From positions 1-35,491 of the forward strand of contig JAEYNY010000210.1 of assembly GCA_023412275.1 (NCBI GenBank): DNA of 35,491 bases, in the 5' to 3' direction. Below, piece by piece: positions 8,688 to 17,304 of this stretch. How positions within the stretch are numbered: the stretch's first letter is position 1; each line of letters opens with the position of its first letter. The position numbers were made by a program, and so were the translations under genes. This DNA comes from Bacillota bacterium. Lineage in GTDB: Bacteria; Bacillota; Clostridia; Acetivibrionales; DSM-1351. Under the pieces are notes generated by a model. It saw nothing but the letters and a program-made list of their open reading frames with translations, was not told where the DNA came from and ran no database searches.

Positions 8688-9248
8688 ATGAGTACAATTA
8701 CGAGAGAAAAAGCATGGGAACTCCTTACAGAGTATAACAAAGATGCTTTTCATTTAAAGCACGCACAGGTTGTTGAAGGTGTTATGAGATATTTTGCAAG
8801 ACAGCTGGGTTACTCTGAGGAAGAAGATTTCTGGGGGATTGTGGGTTTACTGCATGATCTGGATTTTGAGCAATATCCGGATGAACACTGTATTAAACAG
8901 CAGGAGATTATGAAGGAAAGAGGAATAGACGAGAGGATTATTCGTGCTACTGCAAGTCATGGCTATGGTCTTACTGTGGATATAAAGCCTGAACATCAAA
9001 TGGAAAAGGTGCTTTATGCAGTGGATGAGCTTACGGGACTCATTGGCGCAGTTGCTCTTATGCGACCTTCCAAAAGTGTTTCAGATCTTGAAGTTAAATC
9101 AGTTAAGAAAAAATATAAGACATCCAACTTTGCAGCCGGATGTTCCAGAGAGGTTATAGAACGTGGAGCTGAATTACTGGGTTGGGAACTGGATTACCTG
9201 ATAGAGCAAACTATTCTTGCAATGCGTGAATGTGAAGCAGTTGAGTAA
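8688..9248 (+). CDS. HD-domain hydrolase-like protein
   Basis: 186 residues. A compact HD domain with the expected metal ligands: H25 in the first helix, the H56-D57 doublet in GLLHDLDFEQYP, a further His in ATASHGYG, and D113 in YAVDELTGLIG. This subfamily (HDIG-like, about 185 residues) is common in clostridia and is presumed to be a phosphohydrolase; the substrate is unknown. The gene lies 41 bp after the C-S lyase, with an AAGAGGTGG ribosome site, so it may be cotranscribed. No membrane segment is seen. Confidence 0.78.
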   Translation: MSTITREKAWELLTEYNKDAFHLKHAQVVEGVMRYFARQLGYSEEEDFWGIVGLLHDLDFEQYPDEHCIKQQEIMKERGIDERIIRATASHGYGLTVDIKPEHQMEKVLYAVDELTGLIGAVALMRPSKSVSDLEVKSVKKKYKTSNFAAGCSREVIERGAELLGWELDYLIEQTILAMRECEAVE

Positions 9249-9262
9249 AACAACATGCACAC

Positions 9263-9291
9263 TTGAAAACTGGAATAAATATATATATAAT
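9263..9291 (+). promoter_or_regulatory. serS promoter
   Basis: TTGAAA (9263-9268), 17 bases, TATAAT (9286-9291). It lies about 60 bp before the T-box element, as expected for an attenuated leader. Confidence 0.7.
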
Positions 9292-9349
9292 AGAAAATAA
9301 TATATTAAAATATCAAAAAACAGTGATAATAAAAGCTATGATTTGTTTA

Positions 9350-9546
9350 TTTCTAAAGAGAGCCGGTGGATGGTGAAAATCGGTGAAATAATGAATCTAT
9401 CCACTTTTGGAGCTGTCGGTGATGAATCGAAAGGTTGGTACCCTTTATAGTACTTATGTCGAGAGGCCGGTAATTTTTATCGGCAATTTGGGTGGCAACG
9501 CGGATACCTTCCGTCCCAGTATTATTTGGGACAGAAGGTTTTTTTG
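9350..9546 (+). ncRNA. T-box riboswitch, serine (leader of serS)
   Basis: The leader holds the AGAGAG motif at the base of stem I (about 9355), the stem I 3' strand with a putative UCC specifier codon (9400-9402), and the conserved antiterminator sequence GGTGGCAACGCGG (9491-9503). In the latter, the UGGC bulge is complementary to a GCCA tRNA 3' end, which suits the G discriminator base of tRNA-Ser. A terminator follows at 9506-9545 (ACCTTC..GTCCCA paired with TGGGAC..GAAGGT, then a T run). Uncharged tRNA-Ser should switch on serS. The specifier placement is my reading of the fold. Confidence 0.93.
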
Positions 9547-9576
9547 ACTAAAATATTTGATACAGGAGGAACAAGG

Positions 9577-10854
9577 ATGTTAGATTTAAGATTTGTCAGA
9601 GAAAATCCCGAAATTGTAAAGCAGAATATAAGGAATAAATTTCAGGATAGAAAGCTTGGTTTAGTTGATGAGGTTATCGCTCTGGATTTTGAGCTGAGAA
9701 GCACAATGCAGGAGGCTGAAACTTTAAGAGCCAACAGAAACAAGATTTCCAAGCAGATTGGCGGACTTATGGCTCAGGGTAAAAAGGCTGAAGCAGAGGA
9801 TATGAAGCAGCAGGTTACGGCTCAATCTGAACGCCTGGCAGCGTTGGAAGTACAAGAAAATGAGCTTGAAGAGAAGGTGAAAAACATTCTCATGACCATT
9901 CCTAATATAATCGACCCAAGTGTTCCTATAGGAAAGGATGACAGCGAGAACGTAGAGGTTCAACGCTATGGAGAGCCAGTAGTACCTGAGTTTGAGATTC
10001 CATATCACACTGAAATTATGGAGAAGTTAAAGGGAATTGATTTGGACAGTGCCAGAAAGGTTGCGGGAAATGGCTTTTACTATCTGATGGGGGATATTGC
10101 AAGACTTCATTCCGCTGTAATTTCATATGCCAGAGATTTTATGATAGACCGTGGCTTCACCTACTGCATACCTCCTTTCATGATACGCAGCGAGGTTGTA
10201 ACTGGTGTTATGAGCTTTGCCGAAATGGAAGCTATGATGTATAAAATAGAGGGTGAAGATTTATTCCTCATTGGTACAAGTGAACACTCTATGATAGGTA
10301 AGTTTATAGACACTATAATTCCTGAGGCATCACTGCCTCACACTCTTACCAGCTATTCACCCTGCTTCAGAAAAGAAAAAGGAGCTCATGGTATAGAGGA
10401 AAGAGGAGTTTACAGAATTCATCAGTTTGAAAAACAGGAAATGGTAGTTGTTTGTAAGCCTGAGGACAGCATGATGTGGTACGATAAAATGTGGCAGAAC
10501 ACAGTAGATTTATTCCGTTCACTGGACATTCCCGTTAGAACCTTGGAATGTTGTTCAGGAGACCTTGCTGATTTGAAGGTTAATTCAGTGGATATAGAAG
10601 CATGGTCACCAAGACAAAAGAAATATTTCGAGGTTGGAAGCTGTTCAAACCTTGGAGATGCTCAGGCTCGCCGCTTGAAAATCCGTGTTGACGGTGAAAA
10701 TGGAAAATACTTTGCACATACACTGAATAATACGGTTGTTGCTCCTCCTAGAATGCTTATTGCGTTCCTGGAAAATAACCTTAATTCAGACGGTTCGGTA
10801 AATATACCGGTTGCATTGCAACCTTACATGGGTGGTAAGACAGTAATTAAATAA
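9577..10854 (+). CDS. serS: seryl-tRNA synthetase
   Basis: 425 residues, class II synthetase. The N-terminal long coiled-coil arm that grips tRNA-Ser spans about residues 25-105. Catalytic motifs follow: GTSEHSMIG for serine binding, motif 2 SPCFRKEKGAHGIEERGVYR (FRKEKGAHG) and motif 3 NNTVVAPPRMLIAFLE. The ATG at 9577 follows CAGGAGG; an upstream ATG at 9526 lies inside the T-box terminator and is rejected. Expression is controlled by the upstream T-box. It is a single-gene unit ending at a strong terminator. Confidence 0.96.
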   Translation: MLDLRFVRENPEIVKQNIRNKFQDRKLGLVDEVIALDFELRSTMQEAETLRANRNKISKQIGGLMAQGKKAEAEDMKQQVTAQSERLAALEVQENELEEKVKNILMTIPNIIDPSVPIGKDDSENVEVQRYGEPVVPEFEIPYHTEIMEKLKGIDLDSARKVAGNGFYYLMGDIARLHSAVISYARDFMIDRGFTYCIPPFMIRSEVVTGVMSFAEMEAMMYKIEGEDLFLIGTSEHSMIGKFIDTIIPEASLPHTLTSYSPCFRKEKGAHGIEERGVYRIHQFEKQEMVVVCKPEDSMMWYDKMWQNTVDLFRSLDIPVRTLECCSGDLADLKVNSVDIEAWSPRQKKYFEVGSCSNLGDAQARRLKIRVDGENGKYFAHTLNNTVVAPPRMLIAFLENNLNSDGSVNIPVALQPYMGGKTVIK

Positions 10855-10868
10855 GAATAAATAATACA

Positions 10869-10906
10869 AAAACAGCAGCCTCAGAATGCCTGAGGCTGCT
10901 GTTTTT
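10869..10906 (+). terminator. intrinsic terminator of serS
   Basis: Stem CAGCAGCCTCAG (10873-10884) pairs perfectly with CTGAGGCTGCTG (10890-10901) over a 5-base loop, flanked by A and T runs. Confidence 0.93.
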
Positions 10907-11032
10907 GTTTGCCTTGAATTGGTGGCATCCTAAACAAGAAAAATTCACATGCACTTTTTACTTGGAATTGCATTAAAACCCGGCTTATTTGGAATTATTA
11001 TATATAAGTCTTTTGGAAAGTTGGTGATTTAT

Positions 11033-11566
11033 ATGACAAAACCACAGGAAATAGATGTTATGGAACCAACTGAACGCAAACTCCCCAAGGAAAAGTTTGA
11101 TCAGTTGGAAGCATATATAGAAAGTCTTGAAACGACCAAGGGTGCACTTATTGAAATACTGCACAAGGCTCAGAATATTTTTGGATATCTGCCCAGAGAT
11201 GTACAGCTATTTGTGGCACGCAAGCTGGGTATTCCGGGAGCGGAAGTGTATGGAGTTGTCAGTTTTTATTCTTATTTTACGACAAAGCCTAGTGGCCTGC
11301 ATACAATAAGTGTTTGTATGGGGACCGCCTGTTTTGTAAGGGGAGCGGACAAAATTATTGCAAAGTTCAAGGAAAAACTTGGTGTTGAAGCTAATGAGAC
11401 AACAAAGGACGGTTTGTTTACCATGAAAGATGTGCGCTGTATCGGTGCTTGCGGACTTGCACCTGTCGTTATGGTGGACGACAAAGTCTTTGGAAGAGTG
11501 AAAGTAGAAGATATTGACGGTATTATTGAGATGTACCGCAGGGAGGAGGAACAACATGCAGATTAA
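11033..11566 (+). CDS. hydC: NuoE-like [2Fe-2S] subunit of a trimeric [FeFe]-hydrogenase
   Basis: 177 residues of thioredoxin-fold NuoE type. Cluster cysteines are in CMGTACFVRGAD and, after a normal gap, CIGACGLAPVV. An N-terminal helical part precedes them (LPRDVQLFVARKLG). The start ATG at 11033 has only a weak GGTGA site; an upstream ATG at 10949 would add 28 hydrophobic residues unlike the family. It is the first gene of hydC-hydB-hydA (HndA-like naming is also used), and its last codons overlap the next start by 11 bp. In Thermotoga-type complexes this subunit supports electron flow to or from NAD(H) and ferredoxin. Confidence 0.9.
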   Translation: MTKPQEIDVMEPTERKLPKEKFDQLEAYIESLETTKGALIEILHKAQNIFGYLPRDVQLFVARKLGIPGAEVYGVVSFYSYFTTKPSGLHTISVCMGTACFVRGADKIIAKFKEKLGVEANETTKDGLFTMKDVRCIGACGLAPVVMVDDKVFGRVKVEDIDGIIEMYRREEEQHAD

Positions 11567-13283
11567 ATCCCTGGCGGAGCTGGATAAAATCAAGCAGGAA
11601 GCCGCTGGAAAAGTCAAGGTAAGACAGCACCGGGATGCAACAGCAACAAACAAAAACATTTTGGTTTGCGGTGGAACAGGCTGTCTGGCCAGTGACAGTG
11701 ATAAAGTTATCAGAAATTTGGGGGCTATCCTAAAGGCAAAGGGCTTGTCAGAACAGGTTCAGGTGATACGGACGGGCTGTTTCGGATTTTGTGAACAGGG
11801 TCCCATTGTTAAAGTCGAACCTGACAATGTATTTTATGTTCGCGTAAACCCTAAGGATGCAAAAGAAATTGTAGAAGAACATATTATAAACGGTAATAAG
11901 GTGGAAAGGCTACTTTACAAGGACCCCAAGACTCAGGAGAAGGTTCACACCCAGGAAGAGATGACCTTTTATAAGAAGCAATTACGAGTTGCACTGAGAA
12001 ACTGCGGGCTTATTAACCCTGAGGATATCAGTGAGTATATAGCACTGGGAGGCTATCAGGCACTTGGAAGGGCGCTTACTCAAATGTCCGGGGATGAAGT
12101 CGTTGACACTGTTAAAAAGTCGGGACTCAGGGGCCGAGGAGGCGGAGGTTTTCCAACCGGACTTAAATGGGAGATTACCAGAAAACAGCAGGATAAGGAA
12201 AAATTCATTATCTGTAATGCAGACGAGGGGGACCCCGGCGCTTTTATGGATAGAAGTATTTTAGAAGGCGACCCTCACAGTGTAATTGAAGCTATGGCAA
12301 TCGGTGCATATGCCATTGGTGCGGATAAGGGTATTGTCTATATAAGGGCGGAATACCCACTTGCAATAGAAAGACTCACGAAAGCCATTGAGCAGGCACG
12401 GGAATTAGGCTTACTTGGAAAAGGAATTTTTGGAACAGATTTCAATTTTAATATCATACTCAAATACGGGGCGGGTGCCTTTGTATGCGGCGAGGAGACA
12501 GCACTCATTAATTCCTGTGAAGGCAAAAGAGGTGAGCCGAATTACAAGCCGCCGTACCCTGCCGAAGAAGGCTATTGGGGACATCCAACCTGCGTAAACA
12601 ATGTAGAGACCTTTGCGAATATTCCTGTTATCCTAACCAAGGGGGCAGAATGGTTTGCATCTATGGGAACAGAGAAAAGCAAGGGAACAAAGGTATTTGC
12701 CCTTGCCGGTAAATTCAACAATGTTGGTTTGGTGGATGTGCCTATGGGAATTACACTCCGGGAAATTATTTATGATATAGGCGGGGGTATTCCTCATGGC
12801 AAAAAGTTCAAGGCTGTTCAAACTGGGGGTCCCTCGGGTGGAGTTATTACCGAAGAGAATCTGGATACGCCTATTGACTACGACGGACTTCTGAAAATTG
12901 GAACCATGATGGGTTCCGGCGGTATGATTGTTATGGATGAAGACGATAACATGGTTAATATTGCGAAGTTTTATCTGGAATTTACTATGGATGAGGCATG
13001 TGGAAGATGTGCACCCGGAAGAATCGGAACAAAAAGGCTTTTTGAAATGCTGCATAAGATTGCGTCAGGAGAAGCCACGATGGCTGATCTGGATGCGCTT
13101 AAACAATTGGCATACATGGTCAAAGACAGTTCCCTTTGCGGACTCTGCCAGACAGCTCCAAATCCCGTGGTCAGTACATTGAACCACTTCTGGAACGAGT
13201 ATCTGGAATTGGTTAAGGATGTGGACCATCCGAGAGGAGAAGGTAAACATGTTCCTAAAAACAAAATCGGCATGAAGTCATAA
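11556..13283 (+). CDS. hydB: NuoF-like flavin subunit of the [FeFe]-hydrogenase (HydB/HndC type), lacking the C-terminal ferredoxin domain
   Basis: 575 residues from the ATG behind GGGAGGAGG. The N-terminal thioredoxin-like [2Fe-2S] domain is at about 30-115 (CGGTGC, TGCFGFCEQG). Then come the NAD loop GLRGRGGGGFPTGLKWE, the FMN site CNADEGDPGAFMDRS, and GAGAFVCGEETALINS. The C-terminal [4Fe-4S] region reads C482-GR-C485-AP-G488 and C528-GL-C531. The family norm is CxxCxPC plus one later cysteine in LCGLG, so one ligand seems moved. The protein ends soon after, without the two-cluster ferredoxin tail of Thermotoga HydB. NADH oxidation and reduction is the expected role; bifurcation is uncertain (see findings). 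Confidence 0.93.
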   Translation: MQIKSLAELDKIKQEAAGKVKVRQHRDATATNKNILVCGGTGCLASDSDKVIRNLGAILKAKGLSEQVQVIRTGCFGFCEQGPIVKVEPDNVFYVRVNPKDAKEIVEEHIINGNKVERLLYKDPKTQEKVHTQEEMTFYKKQLRVALRNCGLINPEDISEYIALGGYQALGRALTQMSGDEVVDTVKKSGLRGRGGGGFPTGLKWEITRKQQDKEKFIICNADEGDPGAFMDRSILEGDPHSVIEAMAIGAYAIGADKGIVYIRAEYPLAIERLTKAIEQARELGLLGKGIFGTDFNFNIILKYGAGAFVCGEETALINSCEGKRGEPNYKPPYPAEEGYWGHPTCVNNVETFANIPVILTKGAEWFASMGTEKSKGTKVFALAGKFNNVGLVDVPMGITLREIIYDIGGGIPHGKKFKAVQTGGPSGGVITEENLDTPIDYDGLLKIGTMMGSGGMIVMDEDDNMVNIAKFYLEFTMDEACGRCAPGRIGTKRLFEMLHKIASGEATMADLDALKQLAYMVKDSSLCGLCQTAPNPVVSTLNHFWNEYLELVKDVDHPRGEGKHVPKNKIGMKS

Positions 13284-13320
13284 TCGGGAGGTGAAAAGTC
13301 TGCCGGAAATGGAGAAGAAA

Positions 13321-15099
13321 ATGAGCAATATAAGTACCAATAACGAAAAAATGCTGCATATCCGTATAAATGACCAGGAGCTGACTGTTCCTGAGGGAAT
13401 CACCATCCTTGAGGCAGCCCATAAAGCAGGAGTCAGGATTCCTACCTTGTGCCACCTGGATCTCCACGATTTGCAGCTATACAATAATACAGCGTCCTGC
13501 AGGGTCTGTATGGTTGAAGTAGTTGATGAGAGGAACAACCGAAACAAGCTTGTACCATCCTGTGTTACAAAAGCACAAGAGGGTATGGCGGTCAGAACCG
13601 ATACACGCAGGGCTATCACAGCAAGGAGAATGGCTGTTGAGCTGCTTCTGTCAAATCACCCCAATGAATGTTTCACATGCCCGAAGAACTTGGAATGTGA
13701 ACTTCAGGCACTGGCAAATGAACTGAATGTACGTGAAATTCGTTGGGAAGGGGAGCGAATGAGCTATCCTAAAGATATATCCAGTGATGCCATTGTTAAG
13801 GATGCAAATAAATGCATTTATTGCAGACGATGTGAAACAGCGTGTAACAAGGTACAGACCTGTGGCATCCTTTCTGGTATAGGAAGGGGATTTAACTCAT
13901 TCGTAGGTCCCTTCGCAAACATTCCAATGGTGGAGTCCTCCTGTACCTACTGCGGTCAGTGCGTTCAGGTCTGCCCGACGGCCGCGCTTACTGAGGTCTA
14001 CCATACTGACAAGGTATGGGAAGCAATAAGCGACCCTGATAAGTATGTTATTGTTCAAACAGCTCCTGCCATCAGGGTTGCTCTGGGAGAGCTATTTGGT
14101 ATGGAGCCGGGAACCATTGTGACGGGTAAGATGGTGACAGCACTTAAACGCATGGGCTTTGATGCGGTATTTGACACAGATTTCGGTGCTGACCTGACAA
14201 TTATGGAGGAAGCATCTGAGCTGATTTACCGTCTTAAAAACAATAAAACGCTGCCTATATTGACAAATTGCTGTCCTGCTTGGGTGAAGTTTATTGAGCA
14301 TCAGTTCCCGGAACTGATTCATGTACCTTCAACCTGCAAATCACCCCATATCATGCTTGGGACCATAGCAAAAACCTATTATGCAAAAAAGAATGGAATA
14401 GACCCGGATAATATTGTGGTAGTTTCCATAATGCCGTGCATAGCAAAAAAGGCAGAGGCTAAACGTCCTGAGCTCACAAAGGACGAGCATAACAATGTAG
14501 ATATTTCAATCACAACCCGAGAACTTGGAGCTATGATAAGGGAAGCAGGAATAGAGTTTACAATGTTGCCGGACAGCGAGTTTGACAGTCCTCTAGGAGA
14601 AACTACAGGAGCTTCGGTCATATTCGGTACTGCCGGAGGAGTCATCGAAGCAGCACTTCGTACCGCCTCAGAGTGGTTAACGGGAAAACCTCTTGAAAAA
14701 GTGGATTTTGAGGAATTAAGGGGTATGGACGGCATACGCCGGGCTACCGTAAAAATAGGGGATCAGGAACTAAAAATCGGCATTGCCAGTGGCCTTGGCA
14801 ATGCACGGCACATTCTGGAGGATATAAGGGACGGAAAAGCTGATTACCATGCAATTGAGATAATGGCATGTCCCGGAGGATGCATTGCGGGAGGAGGACA
14901 GCCATATCATCATGGTAATGACGAGATTATCAAAAAACGAAGAGAAGCTATTTACGAAGAAGACAGAAGAAAGCCAGTAAGGAAGTCTCATGAAAACAAG
15001 GAGATACTGGAATTGTACAAGACTTACCTTGGGGAGCCGTTTGGTGAACTGGCACATGAACTTCTGCACACCCATTTCGAAGAACGTGAAAGGATTTAG
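13321..15099 (+). CDS. hydA: catalytic subunit of the trimeric [FeFe]-hydrogenase
   Basis: 592 residues from ATG 13321, chosen because GGAG lies six bases before it. GTG 13291 overlaps the GGGAGG site and ATG 13309 is poorly spaced, so the start is unsure by ten residues. Domains in order: [2Fe-2S] plant-type ferredoxin with CRVCMVEV; a His-ligated [4Fe-4S] segment HPNECFTCPKNLECELQ; two [4Fe-4S] motifs CIYCRRCETACN and CTYCGQCVQVCP; then the H-cluster motifs TNCCPAW (C317, C318), MPCIAKKAEA and MACPGGCIAGGGQP. The usual Ser before the first cysteine pair is Asn. It reduces protons or oxidises hydrogen in the cytoplasm. The active site needs HydE, HydF and HydG, all present here. Confidence 0.95.
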   Translation: MSNISTNNEKMLHIRINDQELTVPEGITILEAAHKAGVRIPTLCHLDLHDLQLYNNTASCRVCMVEVVDERNNRNKLVPSCVTKAQEGMAVRTDTRRAITARRMAVELLLSNHPNECFTCPKNLECELQALANELNVREIRWEGERMSYPKDISSDAIVKDANKCIYCRRCETACNKVQTCGILSGIGRGFNSFVGPFANIPMVESSCTYCGQCVQVCPTAALTEVYHTDKVWEAISDPDKYVIVQTAPAIRVALGELFGMEPGTIVTGKMVTALKRMGFDAVFDTDFGADLTIMEEASELIYRLKNNKTLPILTNCCPAWVKFIEHQFPELIHVPSTCKSPHIMLGTIAKTYYAKKNGIDPDNIVVVSIMPCIAKKAEAKRPELTKDEHNNVDISITTRELGAMIREAGIEFTMLPDSEFDSPLGETTGASVIFGTAGGVIEAALRTASEWLTGKPLEKVDFEELRGMDGIRRATVKIGDQELKIGIASGLGNARHILEDIRDGKADYHAIEIMACPGGCIAGGGQPYHHGNDEIIKKRREAIYEEDRRKPVRKSHENKEILELYKTYLGEPFGELAHELLHTHFEERERI

Positions 15100-15140
15100 A
15101 ATTTTTATTATGTTTGTAGGAAATAACTTGGTTGTAGTTT

Positions 15141-15222
15141 AACTTGTACTTGGAAGTATAAATTGTATCAATGGAAGCTTGGAAGCAATCATTGATACAA
15201 TTTATACGGAAGTACAGGTGTT
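15141..15222 (+). repeat. dispersed fold-back repeat, copy C (internally deleted short form)
   Basis: 82 bp made of the two termini of copy B joined directly. The left end carries AAGTATAAATTGTATCAATG and runs through GGAAGCTTGG straight into GCAATCATTGATACAATTTA of the right end. About 160 bp of interior is missing. The result is an almost perfect hairpin between the convergent hydA and 15236-15946 genes. Confidence 0.85.
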
Positions 15223-15235
15223 GCAACAGCCTGCA

Positions 15236-15946
15236 TTAGCCCTGCTTATAAACAATCGATACTTTATCACTTCTTAAAAAGTCGTATGGGAAAACGGCTT
15301 TTCCGCCATTTCCATCCAAATCAACTCCGCTTTTGATATAACAATCCCAAACAAACTGTGAACAGTAGTATTTATCTATCTTTGTTTTCTGGAACATATT
15401 ACTGAAATAGCTGAATGGAGTACCAATTCTGGTATGTCCGTATGCAATGGCGTCTGCTATAATTTTTGCATCAACCTTTGGACGTACAATAAGGATTTTT
15501 TTGTATCTTGTTCTCCAGTCATTTTCATGGTTCTCTATACCATCCTGAAAAAGTTCCAGAACTTTTGTAGGGTCAGAGTCCACAAATGCTGCATGTGTTG
15601 TAAGGGAACCCATAGTAATTGCATTAATATCACTGTTAGTTTTATCAAAGACTGTAATGAGTATATCTCCCGGTTTCCCAACCGATTTTTCAGTTGAATT
15701 ATACAAATCCATGTCTTTTTCTACAGTTAAGTTGTTCCAGTTATTTTCTATGTAGGCCTGAAAGCTCAATGTATCAATTATTTCTTTATAAATTGACTCC
15801 AATTCATTTGCACTTGTCGTTACAATGCTCGTATTGGATTGAATCCCCGGAGCAGGTTTAATTTCAAATGCATAAACATTTGAACCAATAACATTTGCAA
15901 ATATAAGTGCTGAACAAAGCAGTGACGCAAATAGTTTTTTCTTCAT
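15236..15946 (-). CDS. secreted permuted papain-like (YiiX/NlpC-P60 related) protein
   Basis: 236 residues. An N-terminal signal peptide (Lys-rich start, hydrophobic to about residue 20, cleavage likely near VYAFE). The mature part starts with GDILITVF at about residue 93, then THAAFVDS with a likely catalytic H118 and, about 75 residues later, YYCSQFVWDCY with a likely catalytic C195. His before Cys is the permuted order of the YiiX/PPPDE-like group of NlpC/P60 enzymes. Substrate may be a lipid or peptide amide; unknown. AGGAGG precedes the ATG. It follows the glycosyltransferase gene by 23 bp on the same strand, so they are probably cotranscribed. Confidence 0.72.
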   Translation of the reverse strand: MKKKLFASLLCSALIFANVIGSNVYAFEIKPAPGIQSNTSIVTTSANELESIYKEIIDTLSFQAYIENNWNNLTVEKDMDLYNSTEKSVGKPGDILITVFDKTNSDINAITMGSLTTHAAFVDSDPTKVLELFQDGIENHENDWRTRYKKILIVRPKVDAKIIADAIAYGHTRIGTPFSYFSNMFQKTKIDKYYCSQFVWDCYIKSGVDLDGNGGKAVFPYDFLRSDKVSIVYKQG

Positions 15947-15969
15947 AATAGACCTCCTATAATAAAAAA

Positions 15970-17187
15970 TTAGATGTAAATAAGCTCACCTGCTGCTTTT
16001 TTGCTGACTTTTAAGTTAAGAATTTCATCAACTCCTTTCTTGTACCCGCCGGATTCTCTAAGTGACTTACCTATTATTTCACTGTTTACTTTGTAGGATC
16101 TGTCTGAAAGAATCTTGGTAACGGAATCTTTTAAAAGCGCAGGAGATACTTTATCTTTTTCAATTACTATGCCTGCACCCAGTTCAGCAACTCTGTATGC
16201 TACAACCGGTTGGTCAAAAAAATGAGGTACAACAATTAACGGTACTGAATAATACAATCCCTCGTTTGTACTATTCATTCCGCCGTGAGTTATAAAGAGA
16301 TCAACATGCTTTAAAATCTCCAGCTGAGGTACATAGTTTCTGATAATAAAGTTATCAGGAATATCTTTAAAGCTGTCGATTTCTATATTCATGCCGACAG
16401 ACATAATAATTTTTGCATCCATGCCTCTGAAAGCTTCAAAACAGCTTTCATAAAATTCAATAGATTTGTTAAAAATAGTGCCCAGAGAAATATAAATCAT
16501 TTTGCTTTTTCCCTTACTTACCAGTTCAGGTTCAAGTATTTCTTGTCTGTGAGATATTGAAGGCCCGATAAATTTATAGCTGTCATCAAAACTCTCACTA
16601 TTCATTTGAAAATATCTGGAGGTATAAACTAAACTAAGGTCGCTTTTCAATTTGTGCATACTCAATACATCAGGGACAATTATCCCATACTTGTCCCTTA
16701 AAAAATTAATAGTTGCTGCGAAGTCAGAGTTATTAAGAAGCTCTTTTATAACCGCCCCGAACCTTGTAAAAAACGACCCTAGATAATTTGTTTTATCATT
16801 TACTGCAAAAGTGGAATTTGAGCTGATGGCAGGAATTTTTAATATTCTCGCTATTTCTGCCCCTACAAAAAATAATGAGTCATATACGACGTAGTCAAAA
16901 TTATCCTTAATGCTGAAAACAATCTGAATAATTTCCACATAAACATGAGCTATTTCCATTAACTGAGGTTGAATTTGTGTAGGGCTGATATCACCATTAT
17001 TGAATCCAAGTTCATCAAAATTCCTATATCCAATAAATCTGGCACCTACACCTTCTATTTTGTCCTTAAATTCTTCTCCTGCTATGTATGTAACTTTCTC
17101 TCCCCTGCCTATCAATTCGTTAACTAAACCAATGGTGGGGTTTATGTGTCCGTGCCCAAATACATTAATAAATAATACGTGAGACAT
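15970..17187 (-). CDS. GT1-family glycosyltransferase, macrolide (MGT) type
   Basis: 405 residues. The N-terminal half opens with HVLFINVFGHGHINPTIGLV, the acceptor-domain motif with its catalytic His. The C-terminal donor half shows MIYISLGTIFNKS, IIRNYVPQLEIL and the UDP-sugar signature DLFITHGGMNSTNEGL followed by PHFFDQPVVAYRV. Enzymes of this subgroup add a sugar to macrolides or other hydrophobic acceptors, often for detoxification. ATG 17187 follows AGGAG; a GTG nine bases upstream overlaps that site and is rejected. It is divergent from a TetR-type gene and heads a two-gene unit with the secreted papain-like protein. The acceptor is unknown. Confidence 0.86.
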   Translation of the reverse strand: MSHVLFINVFGHGHINPTIGLVNELIGRGEKVTYIAGEEFKDKIEGVGARFIGYRNFDELGFNNGDISPTQIQPQLMEIAHVYVEIIQIVFSIKDNFDYVVYDSLFFVGAEIARILKIPAISSNSTFAVNDKTNYLGSFFTRFGAVIKELLNNSDFAATINFLRDKYGIIVPDVLSMHKLKSDLSLVYTSRYFQMNSESFDDSYKFIGPSISHRQEILEPELVSKGKSKMIYISLGTIFNKSIEFYESCFEAFRGMDAKIIMSVGMNIEIDSFKDIPDNFIIRNYVPQLEILKHVDLFITHGGMNSTNEGLYYSVPLIVVPHFFDQPVVAYRVAELGAGIVIEKDKVSPALLKDSVTKILSDRSYKVNSEIIGKSLRESGGYKKGVDEILNLKVSKKAAGELIYI

Positions 17188-17220
17188 AACTATCACTCCT
17201 TAATTGGAAATAATTTACTA

Positions 17221-17278
17221 TTGAGAATTATATTACCAATCAGTATACTATTTAAATAGACAAAATTAAAAGTTTGTC
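17221..17278 (+). promoter_or_regulatory. tetR promoter and candidate TetR operator
   Basis: TTGAGA (17221-17226), 17 bases, TATACT (17244-17249) is a good plus-strand promoter. An inverted repeat GACAAA (17259-17264) and TTTGTC (17273-17278), 20 bp overall, begins near the predicted start site, and CTATTTAAATAG (17248-17259) is a perfect palindrome abutting it. The size and place suit self-repression by the TetR protein and control of the divergent glycosyltransferase. Confidence 0.55.
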
Positions 17279-17304
17279 CAAAAAATAACAAAGGAGTGAT
17301 ATTA

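Noticed and set aside
9526..9576. Upstream ATG as serS start
   Set aside because: It falls within the T-box terminator hairpin, and the extra residues are not part of the family; ATG 9577 has a proper AGGAGG site.
13255..13330. Frameshift that might hide the missing ferredoxin domain of HydB
   Set aside because: The stop is followed at once by the hydA ribosome site and start; no CxxCxxCxxxCP sequence exists in any frame there, so the domain is absent rather than frameshifted.
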